NCBI RefSeq assembly: GCF_000513135.1
Contig: NZ_BAUV01000032.1
Coordinates: 1-51,523 of the forward strand
Direction of reading: 5' to 3'
Length of the DNA stretch: 51,523 nt
Source of the DNA: Halalkalibacter akibai JCM 9157
GTDB taxonomy: Bacteria > Bacillota > Bacilli > Bacillales > Bacillaceae_D
Made by a program: the position numbers and the translations under genes. Below are positions 43,559 to 51,523 of the stretch, piece after piece; the first letter of the stretch is position 1; every line of letters starts with the position of its first letter. Under the pieces are notes generated by a model that was not told where the DNA came from, ran no database searches, and saw nothing but the letters and a program-made list of their open reading frames with translations.

Positions 43559-43954
43559 ATGAATCGAAGAGTAGCAAGACTTAGAGCGGCTCAAGCGCTC
43601 TATCAAATTGATTTAACAGAAACCGATATAGACTCAGCTATACATAGTGTACTTGATGACTCGGAAACAGCAAGTGAGTTTATGCTTGAATTAGTTAAAG
43701 GAACAATTGAACATAAACCGGAAATCGACTCAAAGATTTCAGCTAGTCTTCAAGGCTGGACAATTGACAGAATGGGTCTAGTAGACCGTGCAATCGTGCG
43801 GATGACTTTATATGAAATGAAATTCATTGATGATATTCCTGTTAACGTAACTTTTAACGAAGGAATTGAATTAGCTAAAGCATTCGGTGGAGAAGAATCA
43901 GGTAAATTTGTAAACGGGGTCTTGTCAAAGGCGATGGAGACTATTCAAGATTAA
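43559..43954 (+). CDS. nusB: Transcription antitermination factor NusB
   Basis: A 131-residue NusB, all-helical. It binds boxA RNA with S10 in rRNA antitermination. RRVARLRAAQALYQID opens it; VDRAIVRMTLYEMKF and VTFNEGIELAKAFGGEESGKFVNGVL are the conserved C-terminal parts. AAAGGAG precedes the ATG. First gene of the housekeeping run to dxs. Confidence 0.97.
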   Translation: MNRRVARLRAAQALYQIDLTETDIDSAIHSVLDDSETASEFMLELVKGTIEHKPEIDSKISASLQGWTIDRMGLVDRAIVRMTLYEMKFIDDIPVNVTFNEGIELAKAFGGEESGKFVNGVLSKAMETIQD

Positions 43955-43971
43955 AAGAGGAGTGGGGAAGA

Positions 43972-44814
43972 GTGACTGCATTATTATTGAATGGTAAAGA
44001 ATTAGCTGCTAAAAAAAGAGATCAATTAAAAATAGACGTTGAAAAATTAAAGGCTGAGGGCGTAACACCAGGTCTTGCGGTTATTTTAGTAGGAGAGGAC
44101 CCAGCTTCTCAATCTTATGTAAAAGCAAAGCAAAAAGCTTGTGAACAAGCTGGTATCCACTCTGTTTTAATTAAGAAACCAGATAGTATTACAGAGGATG
44201 AATTATTGTCTGAAATTGAACAGTTAAATCAAGATGATTCAATTGATGGAATTTTAGTTCAGTTACCAATTCCGAAACATATCTCTGAACAAGCTGTCAT
44301 TGAGAAAATTGCACCTAATAAGGATGTAGATGGCTTTCATCCAATTAATATCGGAAAAATGATGACAGGTGAAGAGACATTTCTTCCATGTACGCCATAT
44401 GGTGTTGTTGAAATGCTAAAAGAAGCAGAAATTGATTTAGTCGGTAAGCATGTAGTGGTTGTGGGACGGAGTAATATAGTCGGTAAGCCTGTAGGCCAAC
44501 TTCTCTTGAACGAACATGCTACCGTTACTTATTGTCATTCACGCACTGCAAATTTACGAGCGATGACAAATCTTGCAGATATACTGATTGTCGCAATCGG
44601 AAGACCTAACTTTATTGGAGCAGAAGATGTAAGACAAGGTGCTGTAGTTGTCGATGTAGGAATAAACCGAGTAGATGGCAAGCTTTGTGGTGACGTAGAT
44701 TTCGATAAGGTAAAAGATAAAGCCTCTTATATTACACCAGTTCCTGGCGGAGTGGGTCCAATGACGATCACCATGTTATTAGAAAATACTGTGCAATCCG
44801 CGAGAAATCGTTAA
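43972..44814 (+). CDS. folD: Methylenetetrahydrofolate dehydrogenase/cyclohydrolase FolD
   Basis: A 280-residue bifunctional FolD, making 10-formyl-THF from methylene-THF with NADP. Catalytic YVKAKQKACE (Lys of the YxxxK pair), PLPKHI stretch in VQLPIPKHI and VVGRSNIVGKPVG, PGGVGPMT are complete. Start GTG 43972 with GAGGAGTGG upstream. Glycine cleavage upstream in this window feeds methylene-THF to it metabolically. Confidence 0.97.
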   Translation: MTALLLNGKELAAKKRDQLKIDVEKLKAEGVTPGLAVILVGEDPASQSYVKAKQKACEQAGIHSVLIKKPDSITEDELLSEIEQLNQDDSIDGILVQLPIPKHISEQAVIEKIAPNKDVDGFHPINIGKMMTGEETFLPCTPYGVVEMLKEAEIDLVGKHVVVVGRSNIVGKPVGQLLLNEHATVTYCHSRTANLRAMTNLADILIVAIGRPNFIGAEDVRQGAVVVDVGINRVDGKLCGDVDFDKVKDKASYITPVPGGVGPMTITMLLENTVQSARNR

Positions 44815-44823
44815 TAGGTTCTA

Positions 44824-46194
44824 ATGACAACTCAAAATATCTGGTCGATTTCAGAGGTTAACAGATACATTAAAACAATTATGGAGGAGGACTCGATTCT
44901 TCATAATGTTTGGCTTAGAGGCGAGCTGTCTAATGTGAAAATGCACACGCGTGGTCATTTATATTTTACGGTAAAAGACCAACAATCAAGAATGCAAGCC
45001 GTTATGTTTGCGGGTAATAATCGTTTTTTAAAGTTTAAGCCTGAAAATGGCATGAAAGTTATCATACGTGGCGAAGTCAATGTGTATGAACCATATGGTC
45101 AATACCAATTTTACGCAAAAGAAATGCAACCAGATGGAATCGGGAGCCTTTATTTAGCTTATGAAAAATTAAAGGCTCAGTTGGAAAAGGAAGGGTTATT
45201 TGATGAAGCCAGAAAAAAGCCTATTCCTGCCTTTCCTGAGAGAATAGCCGTTATCACATCACCAACGGGAGCTGCAATTCGTGATATCGTAACAACTTTA
45301 AAAAGAAGATACCCTGTTACGCAGATCACTTTGTTACCCGTTTTGGTACAAGGTGAGCAGGCTCCAGCTTCCATTATTCGAGCGGTAGAACAGGCAGACT
45401 TAGCCAATTGCTTTGATTGTTTAATTATTGGACGAGGTGGAGGCTCAATTGAAGAACTCTGGGCCTTTAATGATGAGGGAGTTGTTCGCGCCATTGCAGC
45501 CACGAATATGCCGGTCATTTCTGCTGTAGGTCATGAAACAGATTTCACGATCAGTGATTTTGTGGCTGATCTACGTGCGCCAACACCAACTGGAGCTGCT
45601 GAACTAGCTGTTCCTGATATTAGAGAAATAAACCGGTCCCTTTTATCCATGCAAAATCGCATGAAGAAATTAATTGAAAACAAGTTGTCCGTTGAGAGAA
45701 GTAAATTAGAACGATTAAAACGTTCATATGCATTCAGGTACCCTGAGCAGCTAATTCAACAAAAAGAACAACAATTGGACGGAAACATCGACAGGTTAAA
45801 ACGCTCGCTGATAAAAGCAATTCAAGAACCTGCGACGAACCTAGTTCATCTTGATAAAGCGCTCAACCGACTGCATCCTGAGCTTAAAATTGAACAAGCA
45901 AAAGAAAACAAACAGCACTTACATGAGGCGTTAGTTAAAGCAATGAAGGAACACCTTAAATTAAAACGTCAACCTTTTGAAAAAGTGATAGGTGAGTTAA
46001 ATTTGCTAAGTCCATTACGTCTGATGGACCGAGGGTATAGTCTAGCATATAAACAAGAAGATCATTCATTAGTGAAAACTTTGAAACAAGTGAATGTAGG
46101 AGAAAAGTTAGATATAAGGCTGAAAGATGGATTGATTCATTGTCTTGTTGAAGAAACCAAGTCAATGGTGGAGGAGGAAAAAAATGACGACTGA
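44824..46194 (+). CDS. xseA: Exodeoxyribonuclease VII large subunit
   Basis: A 456-residue XseA: N-terminal OB-fold nucleic-acid binding domain (1-100), nuclease domain with [15 protein letters not shown] and [11 protein letters not shown] around 200-245, then a long coiled coil that binds XseB copies. It degrades single-stranded DNA with XseB. It overlaps xseB by 11 bp. Confidence 0.97.
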   Translation: MTTQNIWSISEVNRYIKTIMEEDSILHNVWLRGELSNVKMHTRGHLYFTVKDQQSRMQAVMFAGNNRFLKFKPENGMKVIIRGEVNVYEPYGQYQFYAKEMQPDGIGSLYLAYEKLKAQLEKEGLFDEARKKPIPAFPERIAVITSPTGAAIRDIVTTLKRRYPVTQITLLPVLVQGEQAPASIIRAVEQADLANCFDCLIIGRGGGSIEELWAFNDEGVVRAIAATNMPVISAVGHETDFTISDFVADLRAPTPTGAAELAVPDIREINRSLLSMQNRMKKLIENKLSVERSKLERLKRSYAFRYPEQLIQQKEQQLDGNIDRLKRSLIKAIQEPATNLVHLDKALNRLHPELKIEQAKENKQHLHEALVKAMKEHLKLKRQPFEKVIGELNLLSPLRLMDRGYSLAYKQEDHSLVKTLKQVNVGEKLDIRLKDGLIHCLVEETKSMVEEEKNDD

Positions 46195-46420
46195 GAATAA
46201 AGAATTGAGTTTTGAAGAGGCAATGTCACAATTAGAAAGTGTAGTAGAAAAACTTGAGCAAGGAGACGTTCCTCTAGAAAAAGCGATCTCGATGTTTCAA
46301 GAAGGAATGGCATTGTCAAAACAATGTCATGAAAAGCTTGAGCAGGTAGAGAAACAAATGGATCAAATTCTTCATGAAGATGGCGAAATAGAATTGTTGG
46401 ATTTTCAGGAGGATGAATAG
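46184..46420 (+). CDS. xseB: Exodeoxyribonuclease VII small subunit
   Basis: A 78-residue XseB, helical, wrapping the XseA coiled coil: [19 protein letters not shown], then [16 protein letters not shown]. Start is ATG 46184 after GGAGGAGG; an in-frame ATG 39 bp earlier is inside xseA without a site. Confidence 0.95.
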   Translation: MTTENKELSFEEAMSQLESVVEKLEQGDVPLEKAISMFQEGMALSKQCHEKLEQVEKQMDQILHEDGEIELLDFQEDE

Positions 46421-46421
46421 T

Positions 46422-47312
46422 GTGAATGAGGACCTTTCCCTTTTTCTTAATGAACTAAAGAAGGAAATAGAAAAACAGTTACCTATTCACATTAAAAAGC
46501 TTCAAGCTCCAGACACGTTAAAAGAGGCTATGTTCTATTCTTTGAATGCTGGCGGTAAAAGGATAAGACCAGCTTTATTGCTTGCTACAGTTAAAAGCTT
46601 TGGTAAACCACTTGAACATGGTTATGATATGGCTTGCGCTATTGAAATGATTCATACTTATTCTTTAATACACGACGACTTACCAGCAATGGATGATGAT
46701 GATCTTAGAAGAGGAAAGCCGACTAATCATAAAGTATTCGGTGAAGCTCTAGCAATTTTAGCAGGTGATGCCTTACTTACATACAGTTTTGAAGTAATTA
46801 CTAAAATGGAAGTCGGAAACCTCACCGCAGAACAAAAACTGCTTCTTATCCAAGAATTGGCACGAGCTAGCGGACCAGAAGGAATGGTAGGAGGTCAGGT
46901 GGCTGATATGGAAGGTGAAAACCAATCTCTAACTCTAGACGAACTGGTTTACATCCATCATCATAAAACAGGAGATCTGTTAACCGTAGCTATTATCGCG
47001 GGTGCGATCATTGCAGGAGCTTCAAAATCAGATATTGACAACTTGCGACAGTTTGCCAAAGAATTAGGACTTATGTTTCAAATCAAAGATGATATTCTTG
47101 ATGTTGAAGGCGATGCAGAAACGATTGGGAAGCCAATCGGGAGCGATGACGGTAATAACAAAAGTACATATCCAAATCTTTTAGGTTTAGATGGTGCAAA
47201 AAACAAGCTGTCTGAGCATAAGCTAAAAGCAGAGACTTACTTATCTAATGTGAATTTGGATCAAAGTTTATTAATGGCCCTAACAAACTATGTAGCCGAA
47301 CGTGACCATTAA
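46422..47312 (+). CDS. ispA: Farnesyl diphosphate synthase
   Basis: A 296-residue trans-prenyltransferase making farnesyl diphosphate from IPP and DMAPP. First aspartate motif DDLPAMDDDD (about 83-92) and second KDDILD are intact; GGKRIRPALLL and KTGDLL are conserved. Start is GTG 46422, nine bases after AGGAGG; ATG 46413 abuts the site. Last protein gene before OLE RNA. Confidence 0.95.
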   Translation: MNEDLSLFLNELKKEIEKQLPIHIKKLQAPDTLKEAMFYSLNAGGKRIRPALLLATVKSFGKPLEHGYDMACAIEMIHTYSLIHDDLPAMDDDDLRRGKPTNHKVFGEALAILAGDALLTYSFEVITKMEVGNLTAEQKLLLIQELARASGPEGMVGGQVADMEGENQSLTLDELVYIHHHKTGDLLTVAIIAGAIIAGASKSDIDNLRQFAKELGLMFQIKDDILDVEGDAETIGKPIGSDDGNNKSTYPNLLGLDGAKNKLSEHKLKAETYLSNVNLDQSLLMALTNYVAERDH

Positions 47313-47327
47313 TTCAAAGCATTTCCA

Positions 47328-47356
47328 TTGAGCAAATAAAATGTGCGTGCTATAAT
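47328..47356 (+). promoter_or_regulatory. Sigma-A-type promoter of OLE RNA
   Basis: TTGAGC, 17-bp spacer, TATAAT. Predicted transcript start near 47363. It lies between the ispA stop and OLE. Confidence 0.78.
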
Positions 47357-47362
47357 AGCGAG

Positions 47363-47945
47363 ACACGTGAGTGGTGCAGTATTCTAGTCAGTTCTCCTTT
47401 CTTGAAGGCGGGGCTAAAAATCCGCCAAAGGGCACATCGATGAAGCTCCTTGTCTTGGCTTGAGGCGCCCAGCCTTGGGTCTTGACTGGGAGATAAGGTA
47501 GTAGGGCGATCCACAAAGGCATGTGGGCGTTGACCCTCCTACCGTGGAGGCCGTTTGCTCGGTTCTTACACGAGTAAGAAACAAGAGCAAATGGTATGAA
47601 CCTGCAACGGCAAGCTAGGGAGCTTGTCTGCAGCGTAGCCTGCCTTGAGTGGAGGAAGAGGGGATTATGGAAATGAGGTTTTGATCTGTCGGCCAACAGG
47701 TCTAAAACTTTACCCATATGAAATCTACTCTGCAAAAGAGGATAAAAGAAAGGCAAGGAACTGCCGAGGAAATCTCCTAGACTGTTCAATTGACATTTAA
47801 AGAGGATTGCAGTGTAGACTAAGTGGTAATCCAGTCTGGCGATTGGTGACAACGTCAACTTCAGTGTAAAGGGAAACCGCCATTGCGGCGACGCAGTGGT
47901 ACTGAATTGGGAAATCCTACTGGACCTAAGCTACAGAGTTTACTC
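47363..47945 (+). ncRNA. ole: OLE RNA (ornate, large, extremophilic)
   Basis: A GC-richer stretch of about 580 nt with no gene, between ispA and oapA, exactly where OLE RNA is found in extremophilic Firmicutes. It has many local helices, for example GGAGG/CCTCC around 47537-47552 and long runs of AAGG/CCTT-type pairing; a spurious - strand frame here is not coding. OLE forms a membrane-associated ribonucleoprotein with OapA (and OapB, OapC in other loci) and is linked to tolerance of alcohol, cold and Mg stress in B. halodurans. The exact ends are estimates from the promoter and oapA. Confidence 0.9.
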
Positions 47946-47950
47946 TTTAA

Positions 47951-48616
47951 ATGACCACTCCATTAATACATAGTCTATTTATAAAAGGTGATCTTGAGAC
48001 CATTATGAAACCTCTTCAGAAATCAATACATTGGAGTTTGGGTATTGCCGTTATCACACTCGTGCTAGCGGCTATTTTTTCAGTTATATCCACATTTATT
48101 TTAAGTGGAGTTTCTTGGGCAATTGGTATGATAATTGTCTTCATTATTGTCTTTTTAGGTGTGTTTTTTGATACAATAGGTGTGGCAGCAACGGCAGCTA
48201 CTGAAAAACCTTTCCATGCAATGGCATCTGAACGGTTACATGGAGCTAAACATGCAGTTCTAATCACAAGAAATGCTGATAAATTTGCTAACTTCTGTAA
48301 TGATGTAATTGGTGATATTTCAGGGATTATTAGTGGTACCGCTTCAGCTTATGTTGTATTACAACTCGCATTGCAGCTCGGTTATACGGATACATCTTAT
48401 CAGCAATTTGCAATTTCAATCCTATTTACAAGCGTGGTCGCTGCGTTAACGGTAGGAGGAAAAGCAGTCGGTAAAACACTTGCAATCCACTACGCAACAC
48501 CAATCATCTATCAAGTTGGTAGATTATTATACATTTTAGAGGTAAGATTAAAGATAAAAGTGTTCCAAACAACAAATGGAAAAACAAAGAAAAAAGACAA
48601 ACTGACTCGAAAGTGA
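47951..48616 (+). CDS. oapA: OLE-associated membrane protein OapA
   Basis: A 221-residue integral membrane protein right after OLE RNA, as in all OLE loci. Hydrophobic helices (about 28-52, 56-79, 128-145, 150-172), with the conserved [14 protein letters not shown] and [11 protein letters not shown] segments. OapA binds OLE RNA and brings it to the membrane. The ATG at 47951 has no evident Shine-Dalgarno; ATG 48005 with AAAGGTGAT upstream is an alternative. Cotranscribed with OLE and 10 bp before dxs. Confidence 0.92.
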   Translation: MTTPLIHSLFIKGDLETIMKPLQKSIHWSLGIAVITLVLAAIFSVISTFILSGVSWAIGMIIVFIIVFLGVFFDTIGVAATAATEKPFHAMASERLHGAKHAVLITRNADKFANFCNDVIGDISGIISGTASAYVVLQLALQLGYTDTSYQQFAISILFTSVVAALTVGGKAVGKTLAIHYATPIIYQVGRLLYILEVRLKIKVFQTTNGKTKKKDKLTRK

Positions 48617-48626
48617 GGGTTCCTTT

Positions 48627-50516
48627 ATGAAACTAGAGGAATTTAAAGACCCAAGCGAACTTAAAAATTATACAAACCAGCAATTAGAAGAATTAGCAGA
48701 TGATATCCGTCATTTCTTAATAGAAAAATTGTCGGTAACAGGTGGGCATCTAGGACCTAATTTAGGTGTTGTCGAACTAACATTAGCTCTACATCATTTA
48801 TTTGATAGTCCTAAAGATAAGTTTATTTGGGACGTAGGTCATCAAGCATATGTCCATAAAATCCTTACAGGTAGAGCGGACCGATTTGATCAGCTCCGCC
48901 AATACAAAGGGTTATGTGGTTTTCCAAAGAGAAATGAAAGTGAGCACGATGTGTGGGAAACAGGACATAGCTCGACTTCGCTTTCTGCTGCGATGGGTAT
49001 GGCAACTGCCAGAGATTTAAAAGGTACCGATGAAAATGTAGTCGCTATAATTGGTGACGGTGCATTAACAGGTGGAATGGCATTAGAGGCTTTGAATCAT
49101 ATTGGACATGAACAAACAGATTTAATTGTGATTTTAAACGATAATGAAATGTCGATTGCTCCAAATGTCGGCGCTCTTCACAATGTGCTAGGTAGATTAC
49201 GCACAGCTGGTAAATATCATAAGGCAAAAGAAGAACTTGAACAGTTAATCAAGAAGATTCCAGCATTAGGTGGAAAAATTGCTTCGACTGCTGAAAGAGT
49301 GAAAGACAGTTTGAAATATTTACTTGTATCTGGGATCTTCTTTGAGGAATTAGGGTTTACTTATTTAGGTCCTGTTGATGGACATGACCTCGATGATCTT
49401 GCAGAGAACTTAAAGTATGCAAAGAAAACAAAAGGCCCCGTTCTAGTACATGTTCTGACAAAGAAGGGGAAAGGCTACGAGCCGGCTGAAAACGACGCTC
49501 ACGGTACTTGGCATGGATTAGGACCGTATAAAATTGAATCAGGCGAAGTTGTCAAGAAGCCTGGACCACCAAGCTATAGTGGTGTGTTTGCAGAAACGTT
49601 AAAGAAAATCGCAAGAGAAGACAAGAGAATTGTAGCTTTAACGGCTGCAATGCCTGGTGGAACCAAGTTAGATGTCTTCGCAAAAGAGTTCCCAGAAAGA
49701 ATGTTTGATGTAGGAATTGCGGAACAGCATGCTACAACCATGGCAGGGGGACTTGCAACACAAGGAATGAAACCAGTGTTTGCCGTCTATTCTACTTTCT
49801 TACAACGAGGGTATGATCAAGTTGTTCATGATATTTGTAGACAAAATCTAAATGTTGTTTTTGCGATTGATCGTGCAGGACTAGTAGGGGCAGATGGTGA
49901 GACTCACCAAGGTGTGTTTGATATTGCTTATTTACGTCACCTGCCTAATATGAAAATCTTAATGCCAAAAGATGAAAATGAGTTACAGCACATGCTTTAT
50001 ACGGCATGTAAATACGATGATGGTCCTATTGCTGTTCGTTACCCTAGAGGGAACGGCTATGGAATTAAAATGGATAGTGAATTAAAGCAACTCCCAATTG
50101 GTAAATGGGAAACACTTAAAGATGGAACAGATGCCTGTCTGTTGACGTTTGGAACAATGATTCCAGTAGCAGAACAAGCAATTGAGCAATTAGAGAAGCT
50201 AGGTATCTCAGTTAAATTAGTAAATGCTAATTCAGTTAAACCACTAGACGAAGAATTATTGCATGAAATTGCAAAAATGAATGTCCCAGTTTTGACTTTA
50301 GAAGAAGCGGCTCTTCAAGGCGGCTTTGGTAGTACAGTTCTTGAGTTTTTCCATGATCATGGCTATCATAATGTCGAAGTTAAGCGTATGGGAATTCCTG
50401 ATGAATTTATAGAACACGGTAGTGTGTCAGAGCTACTTGAGGAAATTGGTTTGACATCAGCTAATGTTCTAGATCAAGTTATGACCTTACTTCCAAAGAA
50501 AAGACAAAGGGCGTAA
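48627..50516 (+). CDS. dxs: 1-Deoxy-D-xylulose-5-phosphate synthase
   Basis: A 629-residue thiamine diphosphate enzyme that condenses pyruvate and glyceraldehyde 3-phosphate, the first step of the MEP isoprenoid route that feeds isp[27 protein letters not shown], the [15 protein letters not shown] ThDP motif and [16 protein letters not shown] are present. GTGAGGGTTCC precedes the ATG. Full length. Confidence 0.98.
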   Translation: MKLEEFKDPSELKNYTNQQLEELADDIRHFLIEKLSVTGGHLGPNLGVVELTLALHHLFDSPKDKFIWDVGHQAYVHKILTGRADRFDQLRQYKGLCGFPKRNESEHDVWETGHSSTSLSAAMGMATARDLKGTDENVVAIIGDGALTGGMALEALNHIGHEQTDLIVILNDNEMSIAPNVGALHNVLGRLRTAGKYHKAKEELEQLIKKIPALGGKIASTAERVKDSLKYLLVSGIFFEELGFTYLGPVDGHDLDDLAENLKYAKKTKGPVLVHVLTKKGKGYEPAENDAHGTWHGLGPYKIESGEVVKKPGPPSYSGVFAETLKKIAREDKRIVALTAAMPGGTKLDVFAKEFPERMFDVGIAEQHATTMAGGLATQGMKPVFAVYSTFLQRGYDQVVHDICRQNLNVVFAIDRAGLVGADGETHQGVFDIAYLRHLPNMKILMPKDENELQHMLYTACKYDDGPIAVRYPRGNGYGIKMDSELKQLPIGKWETLKDGTDACLLTFGTMIPVAEQAIEQLEKLGISVKLVNANSVKPLDEELLHEIAKMNVPVLTLEEAALQGGFGSTVLEFFHDHGYHNVEVKRMGIPDEFIEHGSVSELLEEIGLTSANVLDQVMTLLPKKRQRA

Positions 50517-50521
50517 CAGAC

Positions 50522-51355
50522 GTGACAAAAAAAGAACGTATAGATGTTTTATTAGTTGAAAGAGGATTAATCGAAACAAGGGAAAAGGCAAAGCGCTCTA
50601 TTATGGCAGGACTTGTCTATTCTGGTACGGAAAGAGTAGACAGACCTGGCTTAAAGGTTGACCGTGAAACTCCTTTAGAAGTGAAAGGAAATCCTCTTCC
50701 GTATGTAAGTCGTGGTGGATTAAAGCTTGAAAAAGCAATATCAGAGTTTAATCTCTCTTTACAAGATAAAATTGTTTTAGATATTGGTGCATCAACCGGT
50801 GGTTTCACTGATTGTTCCTTACAAAACGGTGCAAAAGCAGTCTATGCTCTGGATGTAGGGTATAATCAGCTTGCTTGGAAGCTTCGACAAGACGAGCGTG
50901 TTGTTGTGATGGAACGCACTAATTTTCGCTATGTAAAACCTGAAGACTTAACTGAAGGCCTTCCTCATTTTGCAACAATTGATGTTTCGTTTATTTCTTT
51001 GAAGTTAATTCTTCCTGTTTTAAAAACGTTACTTGTTCCAAACAGTGATGTAGTGGCTCTGGTTAAACCGCAATTTGAGGCGGGGCGGGAACAGGTTGGA
51101 AAAAAAGGAATTGTACGAGATAAAAAGGTGCATGAAGAAGTAGTAACAAGAATTAGCGAATTTGCTACCTTGCAAGGTTTCACTGTGGCTGGCCTCAGTT
51201 TTTCACCGATCAAAGGTGGAGAAGGAAATATCGAGTTTCTCATGCATTTACAATTTTTGGGGGAACATGAAGCAGGCAAGATGAGCAATGACCTGTCGCC
51301 TAGAGAAATTGTCGAGACCGCACATGAACAGTTAAAAGCTAAGCAAGAAGAATAA
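50522..51355 (+). CDS. yqxC: TlyA-family rRNA methyltransferase YqxC
   Basis: A 277-residue protein: S4 RNA-binding domain (about 3-65) followed by a SAM methyltransferase domain with motif LDIGASTGGFTDC (about 87-99), IDVSFISLKLIL, and LVKPQFEAGREQVGKKG (about 180-196). TlyA proteins 2'-O-methylate ribosomal RNA. GTG 50522 is 5 bp after the dxs stop, so it belongs to this operon. ahrC and recN would follow beyond the window end. Confidence 0.95.
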   Translation: MTKKERIDVLLVERGLIETREKAKRSIMAGLVYSGTERVDRPGLKVDRETPLEVKGNPLPYVSRGGLKLEKAISEFNLSLQDKIVLDIGASTGGFTDCSLQNGAKAVYALDVGYNQLAWKLRQDERVVVMERTNFRYVKPEDLTEGLPHFATIDVSFISLKLILPVLKTLLVPNSDVVALVKPQFEAGREQVGKKGIVRDKKVHEEVVTRISEFATLQGFTVAGLSFSPIKGGEGNIEFLMHLQFLGEHEAGKMSNDLSPREIVETAHEQLKAKQEE

Positions 51356-51523
51356 ATTTAATTAATGAGGCTAGGACATAACAAAAGTATTTGAATGAGA
51401 ATTCGAACGATGCAGAACCTTAGCATTAGGAAATATACGTAGACTCCCTCAGAGAAAGTTGATCTGGTGGGGGTTTTCGTATGTTTTTTTTGATTTTGAA
51501 ATTTTTTAAAATATGCGATTCCC
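51356..51523 (+). other. Region after yqxC to the window edge
   Basis: About 170 bp with no gene. A weak GC-rich/T-rich stretch near 51440-51490 (CCCTCAGA, later CTGGTGGGGGTTTT) might be a terminator, but the pairing is poor. Confidence 0.3.

Noticed and set aside
47388-47858. 156-residue frame on the - strand
   Set aside because: It is antisense to OLE RNA and has no start site or known family. A group II intron was also considered, but there is no reverse transcriptase or domain V.

Overview
The window is chromosomal DNA of a low-GC, endospore-forming, aerobic Bacillaceae, most likely an alkaliphilic or halotolerant Bacillus relative. Three things point there: a gene order that follows the B. 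subtilis yqgX-comG-gcv-yqh-spoIIIA-acc-folD-dxs block, a complete set of spoIIIA genes plus spore photoproduct lyase, and an OLE RNA with its oapA partner gene, which is typical of extremophilic Firmicutes.

Layout. 1-1.7 kb: the 3' end of a 5S rRNA gene and sixteen tRNA genes on the + strand. 1.7-4.3 kb: yidD (-), then the comG pseudopilin genes comGC-GG and yqzE; comGA and comGB are missing. 4.4-7.0 kb: a SufR-like regulator, yqgY, yqgX (-) and yqgW. 7.0-9.5 kb: yqhG and the SNF2 helicase yqhH (-). 9.7-13.9 kb: a tandem glycine riboswitch and gcvT-gcvPA-gcvPB (glycine cleavage). 13.9-22.9 kb: a Tn554-like mobile element inserted just after the gcvPB stop. It has a four-gene recombination module on the - strand (18.2-22.7 kb) and a cargo of small unknown genes separated by related stem-loop repeats (14.2-17.9 kb). 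23-31.4 kb: yqhL, lipM, a D-amino acid transaminase, class II ribonucleotide reductase nrdJ with two NrdR boxes, splB, mntR, yqhO and yqhP. 31.7-40.2 kb: yqhR, pepP (yqhT), efp, yqhV and spoIIIAA-AH. 40.4-51.5 kb: an unknown gene, accB-accC, yqhY, nusB, folD, xseA, xseB, ispA, OLE RNA, oapA, dxs and yqxC.

How the genes work together. The gcv operon degrades glycine under control of its riboswitch. LipM, next to gcv in this block, supplies the octanoyl precursor of the lipoyl group that the glycine cleavage H protein needs. spoIIIA builds the channel between mother cell and forespore. accBC (fatty-acid precursor), folD (one-carbon folate), xseAB (exonuclease VII), ispA and dxs (isoprenoids) form the housekeeping run that carries OLE RNA.

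Most notable points: (1) the Tn554-like element with an extra HTH gene, an 18-bp inverted repeat at its ends, inward-facing terminators, a third copy of the end, and a cassette-like cargo; (2) OLE RNA with its own sigma-A-type promoter; (3) two identical 80-bp structured repeats in the middle of the spoIIIA operon; (4) several single-base deletions that break or shift otherwise conserved features (tRNA-Arg, yqgX, spoIIIAE, and possibly spoIIIAD and spoIIIAF), which suggests either indel errors in the sequence or real decay.
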